Source: Terrimonas rubra (GTDB lineage: Bacteria > Bacteroidota > Bacteroidia > Chitinophagales > Chitinophagaceae). Taken from it: a DNA stretch of 64,000 nt. The position numbers and the translations under genes are program-made. Below the pieces are notes generated by a model. It did no database searches. It was not told the origin of the DNA and saw only the letters and a list, made by a program, of their open reading frames with translations. Below are positions 8,341 through 16,125 of the stretch, piece by piece (within the stretch, counting starts at the first letter, position 1; the number at the start of each line of letters is the position of its first letter). Location: NCBI RefSeq assembly GCF_042686025.1, contig NZ_JBHUOZ010000003.1:1240001-1304000 (forward strand). Reading direction: 5' to 3'.

Positions 8341-9234
8341 TTAATCCAGCAAGGCAGAAAGCTGCAGGAGTTCGTTGTGTTTGTACATGTTCTCGTCCTT
8401 GGTAAAACATTTACTGAACTCGCCCAGTAATACTTTTATCACCTCCTTATTGCTCAGTGGCCTGAAATGGGAAGGTGAGGGTGGCACCGAAATACTTTTA
8501 AAATAAGCCTCCACATCGTTATGGGTGTATATTTGCCCGGCAGCGGGATCTATATAGTACTCGATCATCTTTTGCGGATCATTGATATTGTCTACGGTGT
8601 ACCCGGGCCTGAAATAAGCCAGTATAAATTGACGGGGTATCTGTACCAAGCGGATGGGGAGGTCCAGCATTTCACATAAAATAAGGTATAAAATGCCATT
8701 GCCTACCTGGTTGCCTTTTTTGGCTTCGAGTGTTTTGTGTATGAGGAACTCGTTGGGGTTGGCATAACTCATCTCGCACCCCTTTAAACCATAATAGCTG
8801 TACAGGATGCTGGTGAAAACATTGATCTGCTCTAAGGGGGTGAGGTAGTTATTTAACTCCAGCCAGATATTACGTTTGATCTTTTCTGTTTCACGTAAAG
8901 TGGCGGAGCTGGCAATATCGGGGTATAAGAATTTAGAAACCAGTAAAGCACCCAATAAAAGATCCTGGTGACCGGCAGTGCCCCATTCACGCATATCATT
9001 GGCCAGGTCGCCGTAATACAGTTTATGGATCAGTATTTCAATGCGTTCCTGCGCCATGCTATCCGGTGTGTTTTCCCAAAGATCTTCCAGGTTGGGAATA
9101 ATGGGCTTGCCGTAATCGATGATACGTTGTGAGATCACATCAAACACCTCTTCATCGGGATCGTCAATGAGGTGGAGCAGGGCTAATATTTCTTTATTTG
9201 GTTGCATTGATTCACCTGCAATATCATTATTCAA
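8341..9234 (-). CDS. SirB1 / transglutaminase-like core domain protein
   Basis: 297 residues, or 288 if translation begins at the second ATG (complement of 9205-9207, MQPNKEILALL), which I find equally likely. An N-terminal helical region (to about residue 100) leads into a Transglut_core2 (SirB1-like) domain; GNGILYLILCEMLDLPIRLV and the following RPGYTVDNIND and YIDP segments fit. The usual Cys of a working transglutaminase is not obvious: the conserved position carries GNQVGNGILY, so this is probably a non-catalytic or binding member. No signal peptide, so cytoplasmic. It is divergent from the GH43 gene. Function in Bacteroidota unknown. Confidence 0.65.
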   Translation of the reverse strand: MNNDIAGESMQPNKEILALLHLIDDPDEEVFDVISQRIIDYGKPIIPNLEDLWENTPDSMAQERIEILIHKLYYGDLANDMREWGTAGHQDLLLGALLVSKFLYPDIASSATLRETEKIKRNIWLELNNYLTPLEQINVFTSILYSYYGLKGCEMSYANPNEFLIHKTLEAKKGNQVGNGILYLILCEMLDLPIRLVQIPRQFILAYFRPGYTVDNINDPQKMIEYYIDPAAGQIYTHNDVEAYFKSISVPPSPSHFRPLSNKEVIKVLLGEFSKCFTKDENMYKHNELLQLSALLD

Positions 9235-9411
9235 TTACATAATTTTCGTTAAAACTTTTCCACAGGTGTGTGCGGGTATACAATGGCTGCTGGTAGTAAG
9301 CATCGTTTGTAAGGCTTTTTACTGTATTTTTAAGCTGTATAATTTTTTGTATTACAAGGCTTCATGCATGAGCCATTCATGTATAGGTATGTCCCTGTTA
9401 AAAAAAGCCCG

Positions 9412-10404
9412 ATGTTAAAAAAACTAACTGTATTCATCTGTTTAAGTATTACTATCAGTTGCCAGGCGCAAAAGAAAAGCGGTACAAAGGATACCATTTT
9501 TTCCGGCAACCCCATTTTTAAAGGCTGGTATGCCGACCCCGAAGCAGTGATATTTAATAAACAGTATTGGGTATTTCCCACTTACTCGGCGCCGTATAAG
9601 GAACAGCTTTTTTTAGATGCCTTCTCCTCCGATAACCTCACAAACTGGAAAAAACATAGCCGTATTATTGATACCAGTGTGATTAAATGGGCCTGGCGGG
9701 CTATATGGGCGCCGGCCATTGTAGCAAACAACAAAAAGTATTATTTATTCTTTGCAGCCAATGATATACAGAGCGATAACGAGCCCGGTGGCATTGGCGT
9801 AGCAGTAGCTGATAAGCCTGACGGACCTTATAAGGACCTGTTGGGTAAACCGCTGATCGATAAGTTTTATAACGGTGCCCAACCTATTGACCAGTTTGTA
9901 TTTAAGGATAAGGACGGCAGCCATTACATTATATACGGGGGCTGGCGTCATTGTAATATTGCCCGTTTAAGCAATGACTTTACTAAAATTGAAAACTTTG
10001 CGGATGGTACAAAGTTTAAGGAGATCACCCCGGAAGGTTATGTGGAAGGGCCGGTAATGTTCATTCGCAATAACAAATACTATTTCATGTGGTCGGAAGG
10101 GGGCTGGACAGGGCCTGATTACAGCGTGGCTTATGCCATTGCCGACTCTCCTTTCGGACCTTTTAAAAGAATAGACAAGATATTAAAACAGGACCCGGCC
10201 ATTGCCAACGGAGCCGGCCATCACTCCGTTATTCAGATACCCGGTACTGATGAATGGTATATTATTTACCATCGCAGGCCGATAACAGAAAAAGGAGGCA
10301 ACTCCCGTGAAACCTGTATAGAACGAATGTATTTTGATGAGGAAGGGCTGATAAAGCCGGTTGTGATTACACGCGAAGGCGTACCTGCAAGAAAATTAAA
10401 ATAG
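9412..10404 (+). CDS. Secreted glycoside hydrolase family 43 protein
   Basis: Five-bladed beta-propeller glycosidase of 330 residues. The open frame reaches back to 9364, but the ATG at 9412 gives a proper signal peptide (MLKKLTVFICLSITISC, possibly a lipoprotein with Cys17). The three GH43 acidic residues are visible: Asp42 in YADPE (general base), Asp160 in IDQFVFKD (pKa modulator) and Glu212 in YVEGPVMF (general acid). The region AGHHSVIQIPGTDEWYIIYHRR is the conserved last blade. GH43 enzymes act on arabinan, arabinoxylan or galactan side chains; the exact linkage cannot be told. There is no SusC/SusD pair nearby, so this is not part of a recognisable polysaccharide utilisation locus. It ends 3 bases from the convergent next gene. 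Confidence 0.9.
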   Translation: MLKKLTVFICLSITISCQAQKKSGTKDTIFSGNPIFKGWYADPEAVIFNKQYWVFPTYSAPYKEQLFLDAFSSDNLTNWKKHSRIIDTSVIKWAWRAIWAPAIVANNKKYYLFFAANDIQSDNEPGGIGVAVADKPDGPYKDLLGKPLIDKFYNGAQPIDQFVFKDKDGSHYIIYGGWRHCNIARLSNDFTKIENFADGTKFKEITPEGYVEGPVMFIRNNKYYFMWSEGGWTGPDYSVAYAIADSPFGPFKRIDKILKQDPAIANGAGHHSVIQIPGTDEWYIIYHRRPITEKGGNSRETCIERMYFDEEGLIKPVVITREGVPARKLK

Positions 10405-10407
10405 TCC

Positions 10408-10929
10408 TTATTTCTTTTTCTCCAGTTGATGCAGCAGCTTTTTTGCCCGGGAATAAAAAGCGGCCGTCTGGTGCTCCCACTGGTCTTCAATGATCAGTTT
10501 TATCTCCGGGCCAATCTCCGGGTACTGCTGCAGCATATTGCCCAGCACGGTAAGCGAAAAGGCTTTTACCGCTACTTTTTCCTTGGGGTCCATGATATAA
10601 TTAAAGCTGATATCCATTACCTGTCCATGGTATTGTTCGGGTATAGGCATATCCTGTAACAGCCGCATGGTATTACGCCTGATGGCATTGTGAATACCGG
10701 GACGGGAGAGATTGTCCAGCAAACTGCTGAAATGTTTATCAATAAAACGGGGGTGTTGACGCACCGCATAACTCAAAGGCCAGGCAGCTCTTTGTGTAAC
10801 CAGGGCTTTACCATGCAGGAACAGGTGGAATAACTGGTCGAATTTTTTTTGGGAAGCACCAATCCAGTTCACGATTACATCGCAGTTGGCACGGGAGTGT
10901 TCATGCAATAGCTGTGCTTCGAGATCCAC
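10408..10929 (-). CDS. HEAT-like helical repeat protein, function unknown
   Basis: 173 residues, entirely helical by eye, with repeated patterns of about 35 residues: VTQRAAWPLSYAVRQHPRF, IRRNTMRLLQDM and AVKAFSLTVLGNMLQQYPEI look like successive HEAT/ARM helices. No signal peptide or membrane segment, so cytoplasmic. It is tail to tail with the GH43 gene with only 3 bases between stops and no terminator between. Related to proteins annotated as HEAT or adenylosuccinate-lyase-like in Bacteroidota, but I cannot assign a role. Start ATG at 10929 is the only good choice. Confidence 0.65.
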   Translation of the reverse strand: MDLEAQLLHEHSRANCDVIVNWIGASQKKFDQLFHLFLHGKALVTQRAAWPLSYAVRQHPRFIDKHFSSLLDNLSRPGIHNAIRRNTMRLLQDMPIPEQYHGQVMDISFNYIMDPKEKVAVKAFSLTVLGNMLQQYPEIGPEIKLIIEDQWEHQTAAFYSRAKKLLHQLEKKK

Positions 10930-10935
10930 GGTTCA

Positions 10936-10990
10936 GAATTATGAATGATAAATTATGAATTATGAATGGTGAATGATGAATTGATGAGCA
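10936..10990. repeat. Short-word degenerate repeat (ATGAATTATGAAT type)
   Basis: Imperfect array of GAATTATGAATGATAAATT-like words upstream of the HEAT-like gene start. The same word type recurs at about 49260-49285. Period is roughly 7 to 13 bases. Confidence 0.6.
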
Positions 10991-11001
10991 GGATTACTGT
11001 A

Positions 11002-11052
11002 GTACAAGTGTGCGACGCAAGGAACGATGACGGGTGTTACTGTTGCCTGTAA
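11002..11052 (+). repeat. 51-bp dispersed intergenic repeat, copy A
   Basis: Begins GTACAAGTGTGCGACGCAAG, then GAACGATGACGGGTG, and ends TTACTGTTGCCTGTAA. Copies: inverted at 33420-33470, direct at 50517-50566, and a partial one at 18589-18612. All lie between genes. Confidence 0.65.
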
Positions 11053-11072
11053 ACAAAAATAAAAACAACTGT

Positions 11073-12365
11073 TTACTCGTCCATTTGTTCGCGGATACTG
11101 TCGTTGATGTTAACCAGTATCTTGTCAATGCGGTGACCGTCCATATCCATGATCTCGATGGTGAAACCCTTCCATTCAATTTTGTCACCGGTATGGGGTA
11201 TACGCTCCAGTTCGTGGAGAATAAAGCCGGCCAGGGTATCGAATTCCTGTTCGCCTTCATTCATCCATTCGGTCTGCTCAAAACGGGCCAAAAAGTCGTA
11301 AAACGGTATCTGGGCATCAATCAGGTAAGAGCCGTCCTCGCGGGCAATGATCTCGTAATCGGGAACATCAGGCTGTGGCATATCGCCGATAATAGCCTCC
11401 AGAATATCATTCAACGTGATCATTCCCAATACACTGCCATATTCATCTACAATAAAACATGAATGCAGCTTGGATTCTTTAAAACGTTCCATTACCTGGA
11501 AGGCCGTATTGTTTTCCGGCACAAATAAAGCCGGGCGCATCAGGTCCCTGAAACGGGTATAGTCGGGACTCACGTACAGGTCTTTGATAGATACCACGCC
11601 TTTCAGCTCATCAATATTATTATCGCAGATGGGGTAAATGGAATGGGGCTCATTCATTATTTTCTCCTTGATAATATCTTCGGTATCGTTCAGGTTAAAC
11701 CAGATAATATCGCTGCGGTGGGTCATTAAGGAAGTGATGTTCCGGTCGCTCAGGTGAAACACCCTTTCAATGATCTCCTGTTCGGTCTCTTCAATGGTAC
11801 CCTGTTCAGTACCTTCACTGATAATGGCCTTGATCTCTTCCTCCGTTACCTGGTTGTCGTTTGATTTAAGGCTGAAAATATTTACGATCAGGTTGCTGGA
11901 TTTACTCAGCAGCCAGATAAAGGGATGGGTGATGATGCTTAATATCCGCATGGGGCGGGCCACCAGTTTGGCAATTCTTTCCGGTTTGGAAAGGCCGATA
12001 CGTTTAGGCACCAGCTCGCCGAAAATGATGGTAAAATAGGTAACAATGATCACCACGATGGCCGTGGCAATGCCATAGCTGTATTTGGCAAATACGGGCC
12101 ATTGCGCCAGGAAGGCGGCAAAATCATCAGTAATTTGTTCACCGGAGTAAATACCCGTTAAAATACCGATAACGGTAATGCCCATTTGTACAGTGGAAAG
12201 AAAATTTTCGGGTTTGCTGGCCAGTTTTAAAGCTTCGGCAGCTTCTTTGTCCCCTTTGTTGGCCTGGCCTTCCAGTCTGGATTTTTTTGCAGATACCAAT
12301 GCGATCTCAGCCATTGAAAAAAGACCATTTAGCAGGATAAGACCTGCCAGTATAAATATTTCCAT
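11073..12365 (-). CDS. CNNM/CorC-HlyC family membrane protein with CBS domains
   Basis: 430 residues. The N-terminal CNNM (DUF21) membrane domain spans about residues 1-180 with four hydrophobic segments and the signature NGLFSMAEIALVSAKKSRLE near the start. A linker with EEEIKAIISEGTEQGTIEETE leads into two CBS modules (about 205-325, including DRNITSLMTHRSDIIWF and HSCFIVDEYGSVLGMITLND) and then a CorC_HlyC C-terminal domain (about 340-425, with EFDTLAGFILHELERIPHTGD). Family members are linked to Mg2+ or Co2+ export; the old label hemolysin is not supported by anything here. It is transcribed 18 bases after the PAP2 gene, likely in one operon. Confidence 0.9.
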   Translation of the reverse strand: MEIFILAGLILLNGLFSMAEIALVSAKKSRLEGQANKGDKEAAEALKLASKPENFLSTVQMGITVIGILTGIYSGEQITDDFAAFLAQWPVFAKYSYGIATAIVVIIVTYFTIIFGELVPKRIGLSKPERIAKLVARPMRILSIITHPFIWLLSKSSNLIVNIFSLKSNDNQVTEEEIKAIISEGTEQGTIEETEQEIIERVFHLSDRNITSLMTHRSDIIWFNLNDTEDIIKEKIMNEPHSIYPICDNNIDELKGVVSIKDLYVSPDYTRFRDLMRPALFVPENNTAFQVMERFKESKLHSCFIVDEYGSVLGMITLNDILEAIIGDMPQPDVPDYEIIAREDGSYLIDAQIPFYDFLARFEQTEWMNEGEQEFDTLAGFILHELERIPHTGDKIEWKGFTIEIMDMDGHRIDKILVNINDSIREQMDE

Positions 12366-12383
12366 TAATAGTAACTACATTGG

Positions 12384-12986
12384 TTATTTATCGAAGATAC
12401 TAATTCCGTATCGTTTATTATACAACTTGCCGGTAAATGTTCCAATAATCAGGCCCAGGGCGGTGCCGCCTAAAACATCAAAAGGGTAGTGTACCCCTAC
12501 ATACACCTGGGCATAGCCTACCAGTGCGGCCCATACAAAGCCTATCCAGGCATATTTAAAGAAGGGGCGGGCGGTAAAGTAAAAGAAGGTGGCCATACCA
12601 AAATGGTTGGCGGCATGGTTGGAGGTAAAGCTGAAACCACCGGAACAATAATCCACCATCATGCGGATGGTAGTGCCCAGTTCGGGGTTGTTACAGGGAC
12701 GTAAACGCTGGAAGTTATGTTTAAAGCCGTAATTGCCGATCAGGTCGGTCATGGCAACAGTGGCTAAAAAAAACAGTACCCACCACCAGCCGTTTTTCTT
12801 AAAATTGATAACGGCAAAAGCGGCCACAAATAAATAAAGCGGGGCCCAGTTCATGGCATTCCGCATAAAAGGCATCAGTGTGTCAAAAAAGTCATTGGTC
12901 AGTTTGCCGTTAATAAGGGTGAACAAACTGTTATCCCATTCTTTCAGGGTTTCTAAAAATGATGATGCTAATAAAGTAAGGGTCAT
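12384..12986 (-). CDS. PAP2-family membrane phosphatase
   Basis: 200 residues, five or six hydrophobic segments. Catalytic motifs of the type 2 phosphatidic acid phosphatase superfamily are in order: Lys89-x6-Arg96-Pro97 (KHNFQRLRP), Ser122-Asn-His124 within FTSNHAANH, and His166-x3-Asp170 within VYVGVHYPFDVLGG. The usual Arg of the third motif is Gln160 here. Substrates of the family include undecaprenyl pyrophosphate and phosphatidate; which applies here is unknown. It is the upstream gene of a likely two-gene operon with the CBS/CorC protein. Confidence 0.85.
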   Translation of the reverse strand: MTLTLLASSFLETLKEWDNSLFTLINGKLTNDFFDTLMPFMRNAMNWAPLYLFVAAFAVINFKKNGWWWVLFFLATVAMTDLIGNYGFKHNFQRLRPCNNPELGTTIRMMVDYCSGGFSFTSNHAANHFGMATFFYFTARPFFKYAWIGFVWAALVGYAQVYVGVHYPFDVLGGTALGLIIGTFTGKLYNKRYGISIFDK

Positions 12987-13346
12987 TGCAATGCCTGGCT
13001 TTGAACTGCAAAGATGTAGCTATTCCGTATACAAAGAAATTGGACGCCGGGTTTATTTGCTAAAATATTGCTGCTGACCGTTACCCGGCCTCAAAAAACC
13101 GTATTTACCGCTTGTACAAAGCTTTTACCGGCTGTAACAGTAAGGGCAGCATTAACATTTCTTTTGCCAAATTTGCTTGCATATGAAGCTAAATGGTGGT
13201 ACCTTTGCACCGCAATTGAGCAATACCAAGTACTTGCACAAGTGATAGTTCAGAGCCTTTTCTTACTTTAACGATTCTTCAGGTTTCTTCTTCGCACTTT
13301 ATAGCTCACGGGGGGATTTATTTTTAACAACAAAAAGAGTTTTTAG
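12987..13346. other. Spacer with promoter and long leader of the small gene at 13347
   Basis: This divergent spacer of 360 bases holds no credible gene. Its right half contains the promoter at 13177-13207 and about 133 bases of untranslated leader. The left half (to about 13170) shows nothing I can name. Confidence 0.5.
13177..13207 (+). promoter_or_regulatory. Bacteroidota-type promoter for the small gene at 13347
   Basis: TTGC at 13177-13180, exactly 19 bases, then a perfect -7 element TACCTTTG at 13200-13207. Transcription would begin near 13213, leaving a leader of about 133 bases. Confidence 0.6.
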
Positions 13347-13547
13347 ATGAAAACAAGTGTACTGCCATCTGTAATACAGATGGAGCCAGAAGCGTTGCAA
13401 CAATTAGTTGCTGAAGTAAAAGAAACAATAGCTACAAGCGAACATTTCGTACCAGCTGCCAGGAACACCCGTTCTTTCACAGCCGGTAATTTATGGAATA
13501 TTCGCCGCCAGTCTAAAACTGCCATGGGCAGGATCTACAGGAGCTAA
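13347..13547 (+). CDS. Small conserved basic protein, 66 residues
   Basis: Encodes MKTSVLPSVIQMEPEALQQL and onward to a basic tail. The C-terminal part carries RSFTAGNLWNIRRQSKTAMGR; an F-x4-LWNI-x-RQ motif of this kind recurs in small Bacteroidota proteins by my recollection. No signal peptide or membrane segment. A perfect promoter with a long leader upstream and a strong terminator downstream mark it as a self-contained transcript of about 480 bases. Function unknown; a small nucleic-acid-binding or ribosome-associated role is possible given the basic tail, but that is guesswork. Confidence 0.7.
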   Translation: MKTSVLPSVIQMEPEALQQLVAEVKETIATSEHFVPAARNTRSFTAGNLWNIRRQSKTAMGRIYRS

Positions 13548-13660
13548 TTTCTTTTCACAAATCATGTATTACACAAAGTGTACTACCTGATTTTTTATTA
13601 CAACAACACAACCATTCGCATATACGGCCTGTTTTTAAACGGGTCAAATGTAAAATGTAT

Positions 13661-13688
13661 TAAAGCCCGATTTGTTTCGGGCTTTTTT
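13661..13688 (+). terminator. Terminator of the small gene
   Basis: AAGCCCGA-TTTG-TTTCGGGCTT type hairpin (stem AGCCCGA / TCGGGCT) followed by seven T residues. Confidence 0.85.
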
Positions 13689-13849
13689 TATACCAATGTG
13701 GCTGAACGGTATGGTAAACAAATTTTTTTTGCTTTGCTTTGTAGTTGGTAACCTGTTACACCTCAGCGGCGTATCATTGTGCAGGGCCAGGGTCAACAGG
13801 ATTCTGCAGCAGGGTACCGGTTATAGTGCAGGTAAAATGTAAAAGGCAA

Positions 13850-15823
13850 ATGTTAGTTAAGTATAAACTACCTAAAACAATACTGTGGGTCACCAATTTA
13901 CTGGTGCTCTTTTTTGCCATATTTACACTTTTCCGGCTGGCTACTTTTTTTGCCTTTAAACCCGGGCATGTTTCTTTTGCCGATGTGATACCTTCTTTCC
14001 TGATGGGTATACAATACGATATGCGCTGGATAAGCATTATCCTGTTACCCATTGTACTGTGCAGTATTGTACCCCGCCTGACGCCTTTTTATTCCTCGCG
14101 AAATAAAGCCATATGGACGGGTTACCTGGTATTCATTACCTTCTTTGTCTTCTTCTTTTTTGCAGCCGATATGGGCAGCTTTTCCTATAACCAGACCCGG
14201 CTGGATGCCGGCGCCATGAACTTTGTGGAAGATCCGGGCATTTCTGTAAGGATGATGTGGCAGACCTATCCCTTGTTTTGGATGTTACTGGGCTTACTGG
14301 TGGCTGTACTTTTATTCCGCTGGATGTACTTTAAAAGTCACTGGCATATTATTACCCGTACTGACGGGCATAAAATTCCACACCGCAGAAAGTATTTCAT
14401 TATCGGCAGTATTATCTTGTTATTTTTTATCTGGGGACGTTTTGCCTTGCAACCTTTATCTGCCAAGGCCTGTTTTTCTTTGAACGGCAGTTTCAGCTCA
14501 TACCTGGCCCTGAATCCTTTGCAGAACTTTTTCTCCACCCTGCAATTGCGCCAGCCGGTATACAGTGAGGAACTGGCCCGTAAAAACTTCCCGGTAGTGG
14601 CCGATATGTTAGAGTTAAGGGATAAGGAAAAATTCAATTACAAAAGGATCATTTCGCCCGGCAGTAATGCACTGGAGAGCAAGCCCAATGTGGTACTGGT
14701 GCTCTGCGAATCGTTCAGCATGTACAAAAGTACCATGAGCGGGAATCCTTTAAATACCACACCGTTCTTTGACTCCCTCTGTAAAAACGGTATTTTCTTT
14801 GAACGTTGTTTTACCCCTCACTTTTCAACAGCCCGCGGACTTTTTGCTACCATTACCGGCATACCCGATGTACAGCTGTTCAAATTTTCGACCCGTAACC
14901 CGCTGGCCATAAAACAACATACCATCATTGATAATTTTGAAGGGTATAATAAACACTATTTCTTAGGCGGCAGTGCCGGCTTTAATAATTTTGAAGGCCT
15001 GTTGAAAAATGTAGATGGCCTGCAGATGCATACCGAGGGGAGTTTTACCGCCCAGCCGGTGAATGTATGGGGCATTAGTGATAAGGACCTGTTTTATGAA
15101 GCCAATAAAGTATTTAAACAGGAGAAAAAGCCATTCTTTGCCATTGTGCAAACGGCCTATAATCACCGGCCTTATATGATACCCGCTGCCGATACTGATT
15201 TTGTGAAAAAAACGGTGCCGATAGAAGAGCTGCTGAAATATGGTTTTGAATCGGAGGATGAATACAATACTTTCCGTTACTCCGATTACAGCTTTCAAAA
15301 ATTCATGGAAGCTGCACAGAAAGAAGATTATTTCCATAATACCATCTTTGTGTTTATTGGCGATCATGGTGTGGCAGGTAATGCTACGGAAATGTATCCG
15401 CCGGTATGGACAACAGCCAGGCTTACCGATGAACATGTGCCCTTCCTGATCTATGCGCCACACTTATTTCAGCCCAGTGTAAGAACTGAAGTGGTTTCAC
15501 AGATAGATGTACTGCCCACCATTGCGGGGCTTATTCAGCAGCCTTATGTGAATACTACACTCGGACGGAATGTGCTGGATACAGCCAAGAAAAATAATTT
15601 TGCTTTTATCACCAATACGGCTGGTACCATCGGTCTGGTTACCGACGAATTTTATTTTACCAAAAACCTGAATTACCCGCAGGGACAGCTGATGTATATG
15701 AGCCGCTCGCCTAAGAACTATACAGATAAACAGCTGGATTCCATAAAAAACCGTTTATCGCAGCAGACCACCGCCATTTTTGAAACGGCGCGGTATATGC
15801 TGATGAATAATAAAGATTATTGA
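13850..15823 (+). CDS. LtaS-like membrane sulfatase-fold enzyme (phosphoglycerol/phosphoethanolamine transferase type)
   Basis: 657 residues from the ATG at 13850; the open frame extends back to 13745 but the upstream part is not protein-like and the 13850 start gives a clean first membrane helix. Five hydrophobic segments occupy roughly residues 10-215, followed by a periplasmic alkaline-phosphatase superfamily domain. The metal and nucleophile residues are visible: Glu in VLVLCESFSMY, Thr in HFSTARGLFAT, and Asp-His in VFIGDHGVAG. This arrangement matches the LtaS/MdoB group, which transfers phosphoglycerol or phosphoethanolamine to envelope glycans or lipids. Gram-negative Bacteroidota lack lipoteichoic acid, so an LPS- or glycan-modifying role is more likely. 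It is monocistronic. Confidence 0.88.
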   Translation: MLVKYKLPKTILWVTNLLVLFFAIFTLFRLATFFAFKPGHVSFADVIPSFLMGIQYDMRWISIILLPIVLCSIVPRLTPFYSSRNKAIWTGYLVFITFFVFFFFAADMGSFSYNQTRLDAGAMNFVEDPGISVRMMWQTYPLFWMLLGLLVAVLLFRWMYFKSHWHIITRTDGHKIPHRRKYFIIGSIILLFFIWGRFALQPLSAKACFSLNGSFSSYLALNPLQNFFSTLQLRQPVYSEELARKNFPVVADMLELRDKEKFNYKRIISPGSNALESKPNVVLVLCESFSMYKSTMSGNPLNTTPFFDSLCKNGIFFERCFTPHFSTARGLFATITGIPDVQLFKFSTRNPLAIKQHTIIDNFEGYNKHYFLGGSAGFNNFEGLLKNVDGLQMHTEGSFTAQPVNVWGISDKDLFYEANKVFKQEKKPFFAIVQTAYNHRPYMIPAADTDFVKKTVPIEELLKYGFESEDEYNTFRYSDYSFQKFMEAAQKEDYFHNTIFVFIGDHGVAGNATEMYPPVWTTARLTDEHVPFLIYAPHLFQPSVRTEVVSQIDVLPTIAGLIQQPYVNTTLGRNVLDTAKKNNFAFITNTAGTIGLVTDEFYFTKNLNYPQGQLMYMSRSPKNYTDKQLDSIKNRLSQQTTAIFETARYMLMNNKDY

Positions 15824-16125
15824 TCTGATTGTGTAGTGAATATTAAAAAATAGTCATTAACACTGCTGTGCAAACGTTTTTTCGAAAAATATACCCTTAC
15901 AGGGCATCTTTACTCCTTCCAAATTGCAAGAAAGACTTATTTTTGGGCTACTGAAAAAGTTCTTTGCGTATTCGGATGATATGGTGCTGTAAGAAGGAAA
16001 GATAGGTTATTCTTCCGGGGATAATTACACTTTTTTACAGGATATTGTACCGGCATGAATAAGCAGGCGCTTTTTGCAATCAATTTATTAACACTAGCTG
16101 TTTTAACCGTTTAATATTTTATACT
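15824..16125. other. Spacer upstream of glmM with possible leader peptide
   Basis: About 300 bases without an established gene. It contains a -7-like TATTTTTG at 15938-15945 and a 19-codon open frame at 16055-16114 (MNKQALFAINLLTLAVLTV) that ends 11 bases before the GTG of glmM. The peptide is hydrophobic and could be a leader peptide or chance. Confidence 0.3.
15938..15945 (+). promoter_or_regulatory. Possible -7 element for glmM
   Basis: TATTTTTG matches TAnnTTTG. No good TTTG lies 19-20 bases upstream, so this is weak. Confidence 0.3.

Noticed and set aside
11073..12365. Hemolysin label for the CBS/CorC protein
   Set aside because: The domains fit the CNNM/CorC ion-transport group; no toxin feature is seen.
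13068..13271. Plus-strand open frame of 67 codons in the spacer before the small basic protein gene
   Set aside because: It overlaps the promoter and start of the leader, has no convincing start or protein-like composition, and is better explained as non-coding.
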